A DNA stretch of 10,874 bases from Prevotellaceae bacterium (GTDB lineage Bacteria; Bacteroidota; Bacteroidia; Bacteroidales; UBA932), in assembly GCA_031288855.1 (NCBI GenBank), contig JAITQQ010000106.1, positions 1-10,874 of the forward strand. Direction: 5' to 3'. Within the stretch, counting starts at the first letter, position 1. Each line of letters opens with the position of its first letter. Under the pieces are notes generated by a model. The model searched no databases. It was not told the origin of the DNA and saw nothing but the letters and a program-made list of their open reading frames with translations. Positions 1 to 6,326 of the stretch are shown piece by piece. The position numbers and the translations under genes were made by a program.

Positions 1-2799
1 ATGACCGCTAAGCTGGCCGATTTCGGCAACATCACGGTAGCCGGAAATATGATGACGCCGAACTTCGGAAGTCTGGAATCAAAAATTAACGAGCGTTCGC
101 AGGAATACATGTATCAATATGACATTGCCGCCAATTTGGAATTGGGCATGCTGTTCCCGCGCACTCTGGGCGTGCGGTTGCCGTTTTTCTTCGGCTTCAT
201 GGAAAACTATACCACGCCGAAATATAATCCTTTCGACCAGGACATTTTGCTTAAAGACGCGGTGCGCAACATGACGTCTTTTGAGCGCGATTCATTATAC
301 CGCATGGTGCTGGATTATAAGCAACGCTTGTCGTTTAACTTCACCAATGTGCGGGTAGCGGCCAATAGCATGGAGCAAAAAGTTTTTCATCCTTCCAATC
401 TCTCCCTTGGTTTTGCGTACAGCCGCATGTTTGCACGCAATGCGAAAATCGACCATCAGGAAGACATTAATTACCATGTTAATTTGGCGTATGCCTATAA
501 TGTGCAGCCTTTTTATATCGACGTATTCAAAAATGTGAGTTGGTTAAAATCGAAGTACCTGCGCCTGATTGGAGATTTTAATTTTAATCCCTACCCCAAT
601 CAATTCGATTTTACAACCAACATTAACCGGACATACAACGAAGTGCAATTCCGCAGTGTGGTGGCGCCCGAAGTGAAGATTACGCCTACGGCCGCAAAGG
701 ATTTTACGTGGGACAGGAGCTACAGGATGATGTGGGATATTACACGTTCCTTGAAACTGGAGTTCAACGCCAACAACCGCGCACGGATTGACGAGCCGGA
801 AGGTATTATCAACAAACGGCTCGACCCCGAAGGCTACCGCCATTGGTATGATTCTACGTGGACTAATTTCTGGCGCATGGGGCGGAATGTCCAATATTAT
901 CACCGTTATGATTTGACGTGGACTCCGCCGATTAATAAAATTCCTCTCCTGGAATGGACAAGCGGCAGGTTTCATTACGGCGGCTCTTACGACTGGCAAG
1001 CCGCACCGATATTGAAAGATAACACGTATAATCCGGGAAACACCATTGCAAATTCCCGGAACATTACGGCTACAATCGATTTCTCATTTGAAAGTTTGTA
1101 CAATAAAGTGCCCTTCCTGCGCCGGATTAACGATGATTTTTCGGGGCGTATCCGACGACTTCCTGTAATGATAGACGTGGACTATGAAAGGGTATTGGAC
1201 TTCACTGCCAACAACAAACGTACAATTCGCCATAAGTTGAATACGGAACGTGTGAAAACAACCATTGTGGATGCGGATGGAAAAGAAATAAAAGGCGAGG
1301 TGGAAATAGTAGATGAAAACGCCGTAAGCGTTACGTTAAACCAAACGGCAAAAGGTGTTCGCGTCAAAGTGACAGGGCGTGTGCCGAAGAAACAAAACCC
1401 GGTGGACTACGCCGGCAAAGCGCTGGTGCGTGCCGCCATGTTGGTGCGTAACCTGTCAATTACTTATAATAGCACAGACGCTACAACCTTGCCCGGCTTT
1501 ATGCCCGGCTCGCAAATTCTTGGCATGAATCACGAAAGCGGATGGGCGCCCGGTTGGGGCTTTGTCTTCGGCGACCAGAATGAAGATTTTGTGGAAAAAG
1601 CGCGGCGCATGCACTGGCTCTCACAAGACACTACCATTATTTCCCCGTTCAGCATGTCCCACACCAATACGTGGACGTTCCGTATGATATTAGAGCCCTT
1701 CCGTGATTTCAGGATAGAACTGAGGGCGCGCCGCAGCTACAGTGAAAACAAACTAAGCTATAATGTGGCCGAGCCGAGTGTACAACGCCAGATAACAGGT
1801 AATTTTAATATCTCTGTGCTTAGCATCACCACCGCCTTTGAAAATCCGAAAGCTGAAAATGATTATTACTCCAAAGCGTTCCAAACATTCTTGGATAACC
1901 GCGCTATCGTTGCCAATCGTTTGGCGCGAAGCAGGGCGGCGGCATCGTCGGTTTATACGGGGGCTATTGACCCCGACACCAAATTCCCGGAAGGCTACAG
2001 TCCGCTTTCGGCCGAAGTGCTTATCCCATCTTTCCTGGCGGCCTATACCGGAAGGCCGGCCGGTAAAGTCACATTAAGCAATTTCTTCAACATTCCCTTA
2101 CCCAATTGGCAAATTACATACAACGGACTGTCGCGCCTGAAAGCGTTGAAAGACATTATTACCTCAGCCACCCTGCTGCATAGTTACCAATCGACGTATG
2201 CCGTAAACGCTTATACCTTGAACCAGAATTATGAAGAAGGTGTGGATGGATTCAGCTACGTGCGCAATGCGTTGAATGATTTTATTGCACAACGCGATAT
2301 TTTGAATGTGGGCATCACGGAGAGTTTTTCTCCTTTGCTTCAGGTGGATCTCGACTGGTTTAATGTATTCTCAACAAGAATGAGATGGAATAAAAGCCGG
2401 ACGGTAGGATTAAGTATGGCAAACAACCAAATTACGGAGCGCCGCACCAATGAATGGGAAGTACAGTTGGGCTACACATTCAGGGAGTTTCCTGTGTTGT
2501 TTACTTTTATGTCAAACCGCACGAGCAGGGCGAAGACAATGCTACGCTTGCAAGCCGGGCTTTCGGTACAAGACGACTTGAACATTCTGCGTAATATTGC
2601 GCAGGATGATTCGGGGCTTCCGCAACTCGCAGACGGCAAACAAACAGTTTCCATCAAATGTTCGGCGGACTATACGGTGAGCAGTAGTATTATGCTCCGC
2701 CTGTTCTTCGACCGGGTAGTGAACACCCCGCGCGTGTCAACGGTCGGAACGGCCAATACCAACGCCGGTTTGAGTATAAACATATTATTGGCGCAATAA
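1..2799 (+). CDS. sprA: T9SS outer-membrane translocon SprA/Sov, C-terminal part (5' end outside window)
   Basis: SprA (Sov in Porphyromonas) forms the very large outer-membrane beta-barrel through which type IX secretion substrates leave the cell. The 932 residues here read without interruption to a TAA stop and match the C-terminal part of a family that is usually well over 2,000 residues long. Family-typical segments include an LPGFMPG motif near residues 497-503, the NIPLPNWQITYNGLSRL segment at 697-713, and a C-terminus ending in a beta-strand (GLSINILLAQ), as outer-membrane barrels do. Alternating aromatic and polar residues with tyrosine-rich strands run throughout. The region around residues 400-470, rich in K, E, D and V, is probably a periplasmic or loop insertion rather than barrel (inference). 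The ATG at base 1 is an internal methionine, since the read starts in mid-domain with no signal peptide. gcvH follows 40 bases downstream. The family assignment is confident; the missing N-terminus cannot be judged. Confidence 0.93.
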   Translation: MTAKLADFGNITVAGNMMTPNFGSLESKINERSQEYMYQYDIAANLELGMLFPRTLGVRLPFFFGFMENYTTPKYNPFDQDILLKDAVRNMTSFERDSLYRMVLDYKQRLSFNFTNVRVAANSMEQKVFHPSNLSLGFAYSRMFARNAKIDHQEDINYHVNLAYAYNVQPFYIDVFKNVSWLKSKYLRLIGDFNFNPYPNQFDFTTNINRTYNEVQFRSVVAPEVKITPTAAKDFTWDRSYRMMWDITRSLKLEFNANNRARIDEPEGIINKRLDPEGYRHWYDSTWTNFWRMGRNVQYYHRYDLTWTPPINKIPLLEWTSGRFHYGGSYDWQAAPILKDNTYNPGNTIANSRNITATIDFSFESLYNKVPFLRRINDDFSGRIRRLPVMIDVDYERVLDFTANNKRTIRHKLNTERVKTTIVDADGKEIKGEVEIVDENAVSVTLNQTAKGVRVKVTGRVPKKQNPVDYAGKALVRAAMLVRNLSITYNSTDATTLPGFMPGSQILGMNHESGWAPGWGFVFGDQNEDFVEKARRMHWLSQDTTIISPFSMSHTNTWTFRMILEPFRDFRIELRARRSYSENKLSYNVAEPSVQRQITGNFNISVLSITTAFENPKAENDYYSKAFQTFLDNRAIVANRLARSRAAASSVYTGAIDPDTKFPEGYSPLSAEVLIPSFLAAYTGRPAGKVTLSNFFNIPLPNWQITYNGLSRLKALKDIITSATLLHSYQSTYAVNAYTLNQNYEEGVDGFSYVRNALNDFIAQRDILNVGITESFSPLLQVDLDWFNVFSTRMRWNKSRTVGLSMANNQITERRTNEWEVQLGYTFREFPVLFTFMSNRTSRAKTMLRLQAGLSVQDDLNILRNIAQDDSGLPQLADGKQTVSIKCSADYTVSSSIMLRLFFDRVVNTPRVSTVGTANTNAGLSINILLAQ

Positions 2800-2839
2800 A
2801 ATAAATTGAAAAAAAATATAAATTTTAAATATTAATGTT

Positions 2840-3214
2840 ATGAATATTCCTGTAGACTTAAAGTACACGAAAGACCATGAATGGGTGCGTGTAGAAGGCG
2901 ACATCGCGGTAGTGGGCATTACCGATTATGCACAAAGCCAGTTGGGCGATATCGTGTTTGTTGACGTGCAAACCGAAGGCGAAACCTTGGAACAAGGCGA
3001 TATGTTCGGCGCTATTGAAGCGGTGAAAACAGTGGCCGACGCCTACATGCCGGTGTCGGGCGAAGTGTTGGAGTTTAACAAAGCGATGGAAACCGCGCCC
3101 GAATTAGTGAACAAAGACCCGTATGGCGAAGGCTGGATGGTGAAAATTAAAATGGCCGACCCCGCACAAGTTGACGGCTTGCTTACGCCCGGCGACTATA
3201 CGAAACTGATTTAA
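2840..3214 (+). CDS. gcvH: Glycine cleavage system H protein
   Basis: GcvH is the lipoyl-carrying shuttle of the glycine cleavage system. Its swinging lipoyl-lysine takes the aminomethyl group from the P protein (GcvP), hands it to the T protein (GcvT), and is reoxidised by the L protein, all in the cytosol. The 124-residue length is normal for the family. The lipoylation site is visible as [12 protein letters not shown], with the modified lysine at position 63. The preceding DHEWV (12-16) and [17 protein letters not shown] (26-42) are hallmark segments, and the C-terminal GEGWMVKIK is also typical. The ATG follows a very AT-rich 40-base spacer after sprA with no Shine-Dalgarno sequence, and no TAnnTTTG promoter was seen in that spacer, so co-transcription with sprA is plausible. 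I recall gcvH next to sprA in other Bacteroidota, but could not check this. Genes for GcvP, GcvT and the lipoylation enzymes are not in the window. Confidence 0.97.
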   Translation: MNIPVDLKYTKDHEWVRVEGDIAVVGITDYAQSQLGDIVFVDVQTEGETLEQGDMFGAIEAVKTVADAYMPVSGEVLEFNKAMETAPELVNKDPYGEGWMVKIKMADPAQVDGLLTPGDYTKLI

Positions 3215-3224
3215 CCCTTGTAAC

Positions 3225-4763
3225 ATGACGCAGGAAGAACAATTTAAAAATCTGATTGCCCACGCCAAGGAATACGGTTTCATTTTTCCGTCGAGTGAAA
3301 TATATGACGGACTGAGTGCGGTGTATGACTACGGACAAATGGGCGTAGAGTTGAAAAACAATATCAAGCGTTACTGGTGGGAAGCCATGGTGCGCCTTCA
3401 CGAGAATATCGTGGGGATTGATTCGGCTATTTTCATGCATCCGCGAATATGGGAAGCCTCCGGGCATGTGGGCGCTTTCAATGACCCGCTCATCGACAAC
3501 AAAGATTCGAAAAAGCGCTACCGCGCCGATGTGTTGGTTGAGGAATACCTTGCGAAGATTGAAGAAAAAATCAACAAGGAAGTAGAAAAAGGACGGAAGA
3601 AATTCGGAGACAGTTTTGATGAAGCGCAATTCAGGGCTACCAATCCGAATGTACAGCGCAATGCGCAAAAAGTTGGAGAAGTTTCAAAACGCCTGAACGA
3701 GGCGCTGAATGCGAATGACCTCGCGGCCTTGAAACAACTGATTATAGATTGCGAAATTGCGTGCCCCATTTCGGGCTCGCGCAATTGGACGGATGTGCGC
3801 CAGTTCAACCTGATGTTCAGCACGCAAATAGGCAGCGTGAGCGAAGAAGCCAATATGATTTACCTGCGCCCCGAAACCGCACAGGGCATTTTTGTGAATT
3901 TCTTGAACGTGCAAAAAACCGGCCGGATGAAAATCCCATTTGGCATTGCGCAAATCGGAAAAGCGTTCCGGAATGAAATTGTGGCACGCCAATTCATTTT
4001 CCGCATGCGTGAATTTGAGCAGATGGAAATGCAGTTTTTTGTGCGGCCGGGCGACGAATTGAAATGGTTTGAATATTGGAAAGAAACCCGCTTGCGTTGG
4101 CATAAATCGTTAGGGTTGGGCGATGAAAAATATCGTTTCCACGACCACGAAAAATTGGCGCACTATGCCAATGCAGCCACCGATATCGAGTTTGCTTTTC
4201 CATTTGGATTCAAAGAGCTTGAAGGCATCCATTCGCGTACCGACTTCGATTTGGGTCGCCATCAGGAATTTTCTGGCCGCAAGCAACAATATTTCGACCC
4301 GGAAACCAACGAAAGTTACGTGCCTTATGTGGTGGAAACATCTATCGGATTAGACCGTACAGTGCTGGCTGTGTTGTCTGCCGCCTATGCCGAAGAAAAA
4401 TTGGAGCAGGGCGAGGAGCGTGTGGTGATGCGTATTCCGGCGGTATTGGCGCCTGTGAAATTGGCGGTGTTGCCTTTGGTCAAGAAAGACGGTTTGCCCG
4501 AAAAAGCCCGCGAAATCATGGATGATTTAAAGTTTGAGTTTAATTGCCAGTACGACGAAAAAGACAGCATCGGCAAGCGTTACCGCCGGCAGGACGCCAT
4601 CGGCACGCCGTTCTGCGTAACTATCGACCACCAATCGTTAGACGATAATTGTGTGACCATCCGTGAACGCGACTCAATGCAGCAACAGCGGGTGCCTGTG
4701 TCGCAGGTGCGCGGCATTATTGAGCAGCAGGTGAGTTTGCGGCAATGGCTGAAACTTAGTTAA
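3225..4763 (+). CDS. glyQS: Glycyl-tRNA synthetase, single-chain class II type
   Basis: This enzyme charges tRNA-Gly with glycine using ATP, in the cytosol. At 512 residues it is the homodimeric bacterial/eukaryotic-type enzyme, not the alpha2-beta2 form of E. coli. The N-terminal part carries WEASGHVGAFNDPLID (around residues 77-92). Class II motif 2 begins at FRNE (248-251) and continues into REFEQMEMQFF, and motif 3 is ETSIGLDR (371-378), whose arginine contacts ATP. The C-terminal 100 or so residues (from about 408, KLAVLPLVKKDG) form the anticodon-binding domain, including GKRYRRQDAIGTPFCVTID. Between motif 1 and motif 2 a charged, probably helical insertion (EEKINKEVEKGRKKFG) is present, as is common in this subfamily. 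The ATG lies 10 bases after the gcvH stop, so the two are probably one transcript; both proteins handle glycine. The stop codon overlaps the first heptamer repeat downstream. Confidence 0.97.
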   Translation: MTQEEQFKNLIAHAKEYGFIFPSSEIYDGLSAVYDYGQMGVELKNNIKRYWWEAMVRLHENIVGIDSAIFMHPRIWEASGHVGAFNDPLIDNKDSKKRYRADVLVEEYLAKIEEKINKEVEKGRKKFGDSFDEAQFRATNPNVQRNAQKVGEVSKRLNEALNANDLAALKQLIIDCEIACPISGSRNWTDVRQFNLMFSTQIGSVSEEANMIYLRPETAQGIFVNFLNVQKTGRMKIPFGIAQIGKAFRNEIVARQFIFRMREFEQMEMQFFVRPGDELKWFEYWKETRLRWHKSLGLGDEKYRFHDHEKLAHYANAATDIEFAFPFGFKELEGIHSRTDFDLGRHQEFSGRKQQYFDPETNESYVPYVVETSIGLDRTVLAVLSAAYAEEKLEQGEERVVMRIPAVLAPVKLAVLPLVKKDGLPEKAREIMDDLKFEFNCQYDEKDSIGKRYRRQDAIGTPFCVTIDHQSLDDNCVTIRERDSMQQQRVPVSQVRGIIEQQVSLRQWLKLS

Positions 4764-4787
4764 GAGTTAAGAACTAAGAGTTAAGAA
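4760..4787. repeat. Four heptamers of consensus TTAAGAR at the glyQS 3' end
   Basis: Four consecutive 7-base units read TTAAGAG, TTAAGAA, CTAAGAG, TTAAGAA. Seen as a larger unit, TAAGAGTTAAGAA occurs exactly twice (4761-4773 and 4775-4787), 14 bases apart. The first unit includes the TAA stop codon of glyQS. A weak hairpin is possible between CTTAGTT (4755-4761) and AACTAAG (4772-4778), but there is no T-tract after it, so I do not call a terminator. I recall similar AAGAGTTAAGA strings in intergenic DNA of other Bacteroidota, but this is memory, not a search. Confidence 0.8.
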
Positions 4788-4801
4788 TTGGGAAACATGA
4801 C

Positions 4802-4830
4802 AGTGGCAGTAGGCAGTCGGCTGTTGCAGT
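4802..4830. repeat. Degenerate heptamer array of consensus AGTNGGC
   Basis: The units read AGTGGC (one base short), AGTAGGC, AGTCGGC, TGTTGC (degenerate) and a trailing AGT. The period is 7 bases, like the TTAAGAR array just upstream but with an unrelated unit sequence. The array fills the rest of the convergent gap and ends 6 bases before the stop codon of the protease gene on the other strand. No stable hairpin followed by a T-tract is visible in either direction, so transcription termination between the two convergent genes is not explained by a classical terminator. Confidence 0.65.
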
Positions 4831-4836
4831 ATGGGT

Positions 4837-5712
4837 TTAATAGAATACAAATATTTTTTCCTTGGTATTTAGATATACTTTGTCGAATTTTTGGAAAAAC
4901 CCCATGCCGATTAAACGACGAGTCTTACTTTGCCGAATATTTAAACTGTCGAATTGATGACCGTTTATAACGATATTATGGAAGATATATCGGTATTCAG
5001 GAATACTGTCCGAGTATAATCCACTACGCATACAATCTGTCGAATCAGTCGGCAATAAGTTGCGTTTGATTTGCCGGATGTCCGATTCGAGCATAGCCAT
5101 ATCGTCATCGCTTCCAGAATCAATAAGAATATCTTTTATTTCACAGCCTTGAATGGTAAGCACAGTTTCGGGGCGTTTTGTCTTTTGATAAGAAAGCGAA
5201 AACTTTGGTTGTTTCTGGAAAGAAACGGTATCGTTCTGTGGTATGGTTTGTATGTATTTTCCCGAAAAATCTATTAACCAATTTGCCTTTCCGATAGCGT
5301 TCATACCCAATATACCTGCCTTACCGGAACTTTTGATGGAAGGGGCAAGCTTCTCCTTCGCCTCTTCCATAGCGTATAATACATTTTTTATCGTAAACGG
5401 ACCAAGATGTATTTCCCGGGAGAAATATCTACGTAGGATTCTCCAGTTCTTGTTATAATCAAAAACAAGACTTAAGCCTATCCAATATTTTTCTTCAGTA
5501 AAATCGTGGAAGAGTATCGTTTCCTCCGTTCCTGTATCCCAAAGGATGGGATTTTCTCCAATGGTTATTTCCGGCGAACCGGAATTATTGTAAATGGCGC
5601 TTTCATTGGTGATTTCCGTTTGAAAAAAATACAAAAAGAGATAAGAGGCAATATTACTAACAATTATTACCAGACTTAATAGCCCTATACTATACTTCAC
5701 GTATTTTTTCAA
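4837..5712 (-). CDS. Membrane-anchored protein with two retropepsin-like aspartic protease lobes
   Basis: The 291-residue product starts with a short basic segment (MKKYVKY) and a hydrophobic helix at about residues 8-30, with no cysteine lipobox, suggesting an inner-membrane anchor with the rest in the periplasm (inference). Two halves each show the aspartic protease pattern. The first has LWDTGTEE (57-64, catalytic candidate Asp59) and then ILGMNAI (134-140); the second has LIDSGSDD (196-203, candidate Asp198) and then LIGMGFF (267-273), followed by KVYLNTKEKIFVFY at the C-terminus. A D-T/S-G motif followed by a hydrophobic-Gly-Met-x-hydrophobic strand is the retropepsin fold signature, so one chain could form a pepsin-like bilobal active site. 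The start is TTG at 5712: an in-frame stop lies three codons upstream (5719-5721) and no ATG occurs until deep in the protein. It overlaps the DUF5618 stop as TTGA, so translation is probably coupled. GC content is clearly below that of neighbouring genes. Substrate unknown. Confidence 0.78.
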   Translation of the reverse strand: MKKYVKYSIGLLSLVIIVSNIASYLFLYFFQTEITNESAIYNNSGSPEITIGENPILWDTGTEETILFHDFTEEKYWIGLSLVFDYNKNWRILRRYFSREIHLGPFTIKNVLYAMEEAKEKLAPSIKSSGKAGILGMNAIGKANWLIDFSGKYIQTIPQNDTVSFQKQPKFSLSYQKTKRPETVLTIQGCEIKDILIDSGSDDDMAMLESDIRQIKRNLLPTDSTDCMRSGLYSDSIPEYRYIFHNIVINGHQFDSLNIRQSKTRRLIGMGFFQKFDKVYLNTKEKIFVFY

Positions 5713-6131
5713 TTCTCTTTAACGCGTGTTGGTTTAATCTTGTTAATGATTTCGTAAGCGGCATCAAAGCCCTCTTTTATTACAAGGGCGTTTAAATTGC
5801 CGTCGTAGTAACCGGATAAATGTAAAGTGTCATACACGTCATTCAAATATTGCAGCAATCTTCTATCTATTTTGCCTATATTTCCTATATAAAAATCTAT
5901 TGACCGGCGTGTTTTCTTGGGCAGTTCTATATCTTTCAGTTTAAGATAAGCATCAAGCGCAAGGAGTACGCCGTTATAGGCCGTTCCGCAGGCGGTGCGC
6001 ACATACTTCCGGTCATGATAGTGTTTATCTTCTTTCTTCGCTTTCTGTAACGTCTCTTTGGCGTTATCCATGTAGCGAAGCGCTTCTGCGAAGCTCTTTT
6101 GTTTCAGTTCTTGTTGTTCCTCAAGTGACAT
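5709..6131 (-). CDS. DUF5618 family protein, small and helical
   Basis: The 140-residue product resembles DUF5618 proteins, which I know from Bacteroidota; no function is established that I can name. It looks all-helical: a charged N-terminal helix (about 2-35), a central hydrophobic helix containing ACGTAYNGVLLALDAYLKL (47-65), a third helix around 86-106, and a C-terminal helix from about 115 to 132. The shape resembles a four-helix bundle of the HEPN type, but the R-x4-6-H catalytic motif of HEPN nucleases is not evident. The start at 6131 is chosen because a well-formed promoter lies at 6157-6188, inside the longer in-frame reading that begins at 6200. The gene is first in a two-gene operon and its TGA overlaps the TTG start of the protease gene by 4 bases, suggesting a joint role, perhaps as partner or substrate of the protease (inference). 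Confidence 0.75.
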   Translation of the reverse strand: MSLEEQQELKQKSFAEALRYMDNAKETLQKAKKEDKHYHDRKYVRTACGTAYNGVLLALDAYLKLKDIELPKKTRRSIDFYIGNIGKIDRRLLQYLNDVYDTLHLSGYYDGNLNALVIKEGFDAAYEIINKIKPTRVKEN

Positions 6132-6156
6132 GGTTGCGTGGTTTAAAAAGGTAAAA

Positions 6157-6188
6157 CAAAGATAAGTATTATTTTGATAAAAACCAAA
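6157..6188 (-). promoter_or_regulatory. Bacteroidota-type promoter for the DUF5618/protease operon
   Basis: On the minus strand TTTG (6185-6188) is followed by 20 bases and then TATCTTTG (6157-6164). This fits the Bacteroidota primary sigma factor consensus of a TTTG -33 box and a TAnnTTTG -7 box at about 19-21 bases. Transcription would start near 6150, giving a leader of about 20 bases before the ATG at 6131. It also argues against a start at 6200. Confidence 0.75.
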
Positions 6189-6237
6189 AATAACCCTCAT
6201 TAGTTTTTCTATTTATCCATTGGTCGTATCCTTTCTT

Positions 6238-6266
6238 TAATTTCCCAGACAGTGTCTGGAAAATTA
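6238..6266. promoter_or_regulatory. 29-base near-perfect inverted repeat, candidate operator
   Basis: The left arm TAATTTCCCAGACA (6238-6251) and right arm TGTCTGGAAAATTA (6253-6266) are reverse complements at 13 of 14 positions around a single central G (6252). The core, CCAGACA-G-TGTCTGG, is perfect. The dyad ends on the candidate -33 box of the DUF4954 promoter and lies about 50 bases upstream of the divergent promoter. There is no T-tract on either side on either strand, and no gene transcribed towards it needs ending, so a protein-binding operator is more likely than a terminator (inference). Confidence 0.6.
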
Positions 6267-6295
6267 GGGTTAAAAAGAAATTTTGTTTACATTTG
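6264..6295 (+). promoter_or_regulatory. Candidate promoter of the DUF4954 gene
   Basis: TACATTTG (6288-6295) is an exact TAnnTTTG -7 box. Twenty bases upstream is TTAG (6264-6267), three of four matches to the TTTG -33 box. Transcription would start near 6302, leaving a leader of about 25 bases before the ATG at 6327. The -33 box overlaps the right end of the 29-base dyad, so a protein bound there would block or contact RNA polymerase. Confidence 0.65.
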
Positions 6296-6300
6296 CATAA

Positions 6301-6324
6301 GAAAAATTGATTATAGCGAAACAA
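6301..6324 (+). repeat. Leader segment repeated inside the DUF4954 gene
   Basis: GAAAAATTGATTATAGCG (6301-6318) recurs as GAAAAATTAATTATAGCG at 6801-6818, 17 of 18 bases identical and exactly 500 bases apart. The internal copy then has one extra TATAGCG before both continue with AAACA. The leader copy ends 3 bases before the ATG. Confidence 0.6.
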
Positions 6325-6326
6325 CA

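Noticed and set aside
1..3. ATG at the first base as the true start of the sprA gene
   Set aside because: The protein begins in the middle of the family's domain with no signal peptide and is well under half the usual length; the gene is cut by the window edge.
3183..3668. A 161-codon open frame on the - strand opposite gcvH and glyQS
   Set aside because: It lies wholly opposite two clearly recognised genes, has no recognisable domain and no promoter.
5709..6131. A HEPN-type toxin with the protease gene as antitoxin partner
   Set aside because: The helical shape is suggestive, but the R-x4-6-H motif is not evident and an aspartic protease is not a known antitoxin class.
6162..6172. Short palindrome ATAA-GTA-TTAT within the minus-strand promoter spacer
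   Set aside because: Four-base AT-only arms are expected by chance in such AT-rich DNA.
6132..6200. ATG at 6200 as start of the DUF5618 gene, adding 23 residues
   Set aside because: A complete TTTG-N20-TATCTTTG promoter lies inside this extension, and the family resemblance begins at the methionine encoded at 6131.
6238..6266. The dyad as a Rho-independent terminator
   Set aside because: Neither strand has a T-tract after the stem, and the region lies between divergent genes, where no transcript needs to end.
6252..6326. GTG-initiated extension of the DUF4954 protein by 25 residues
   Set aside because: The GTG is the centre of the 29-base dyad, and the -7 box TACATTTG lies downstream of it, so this segment is leader and promoter rather than coding.
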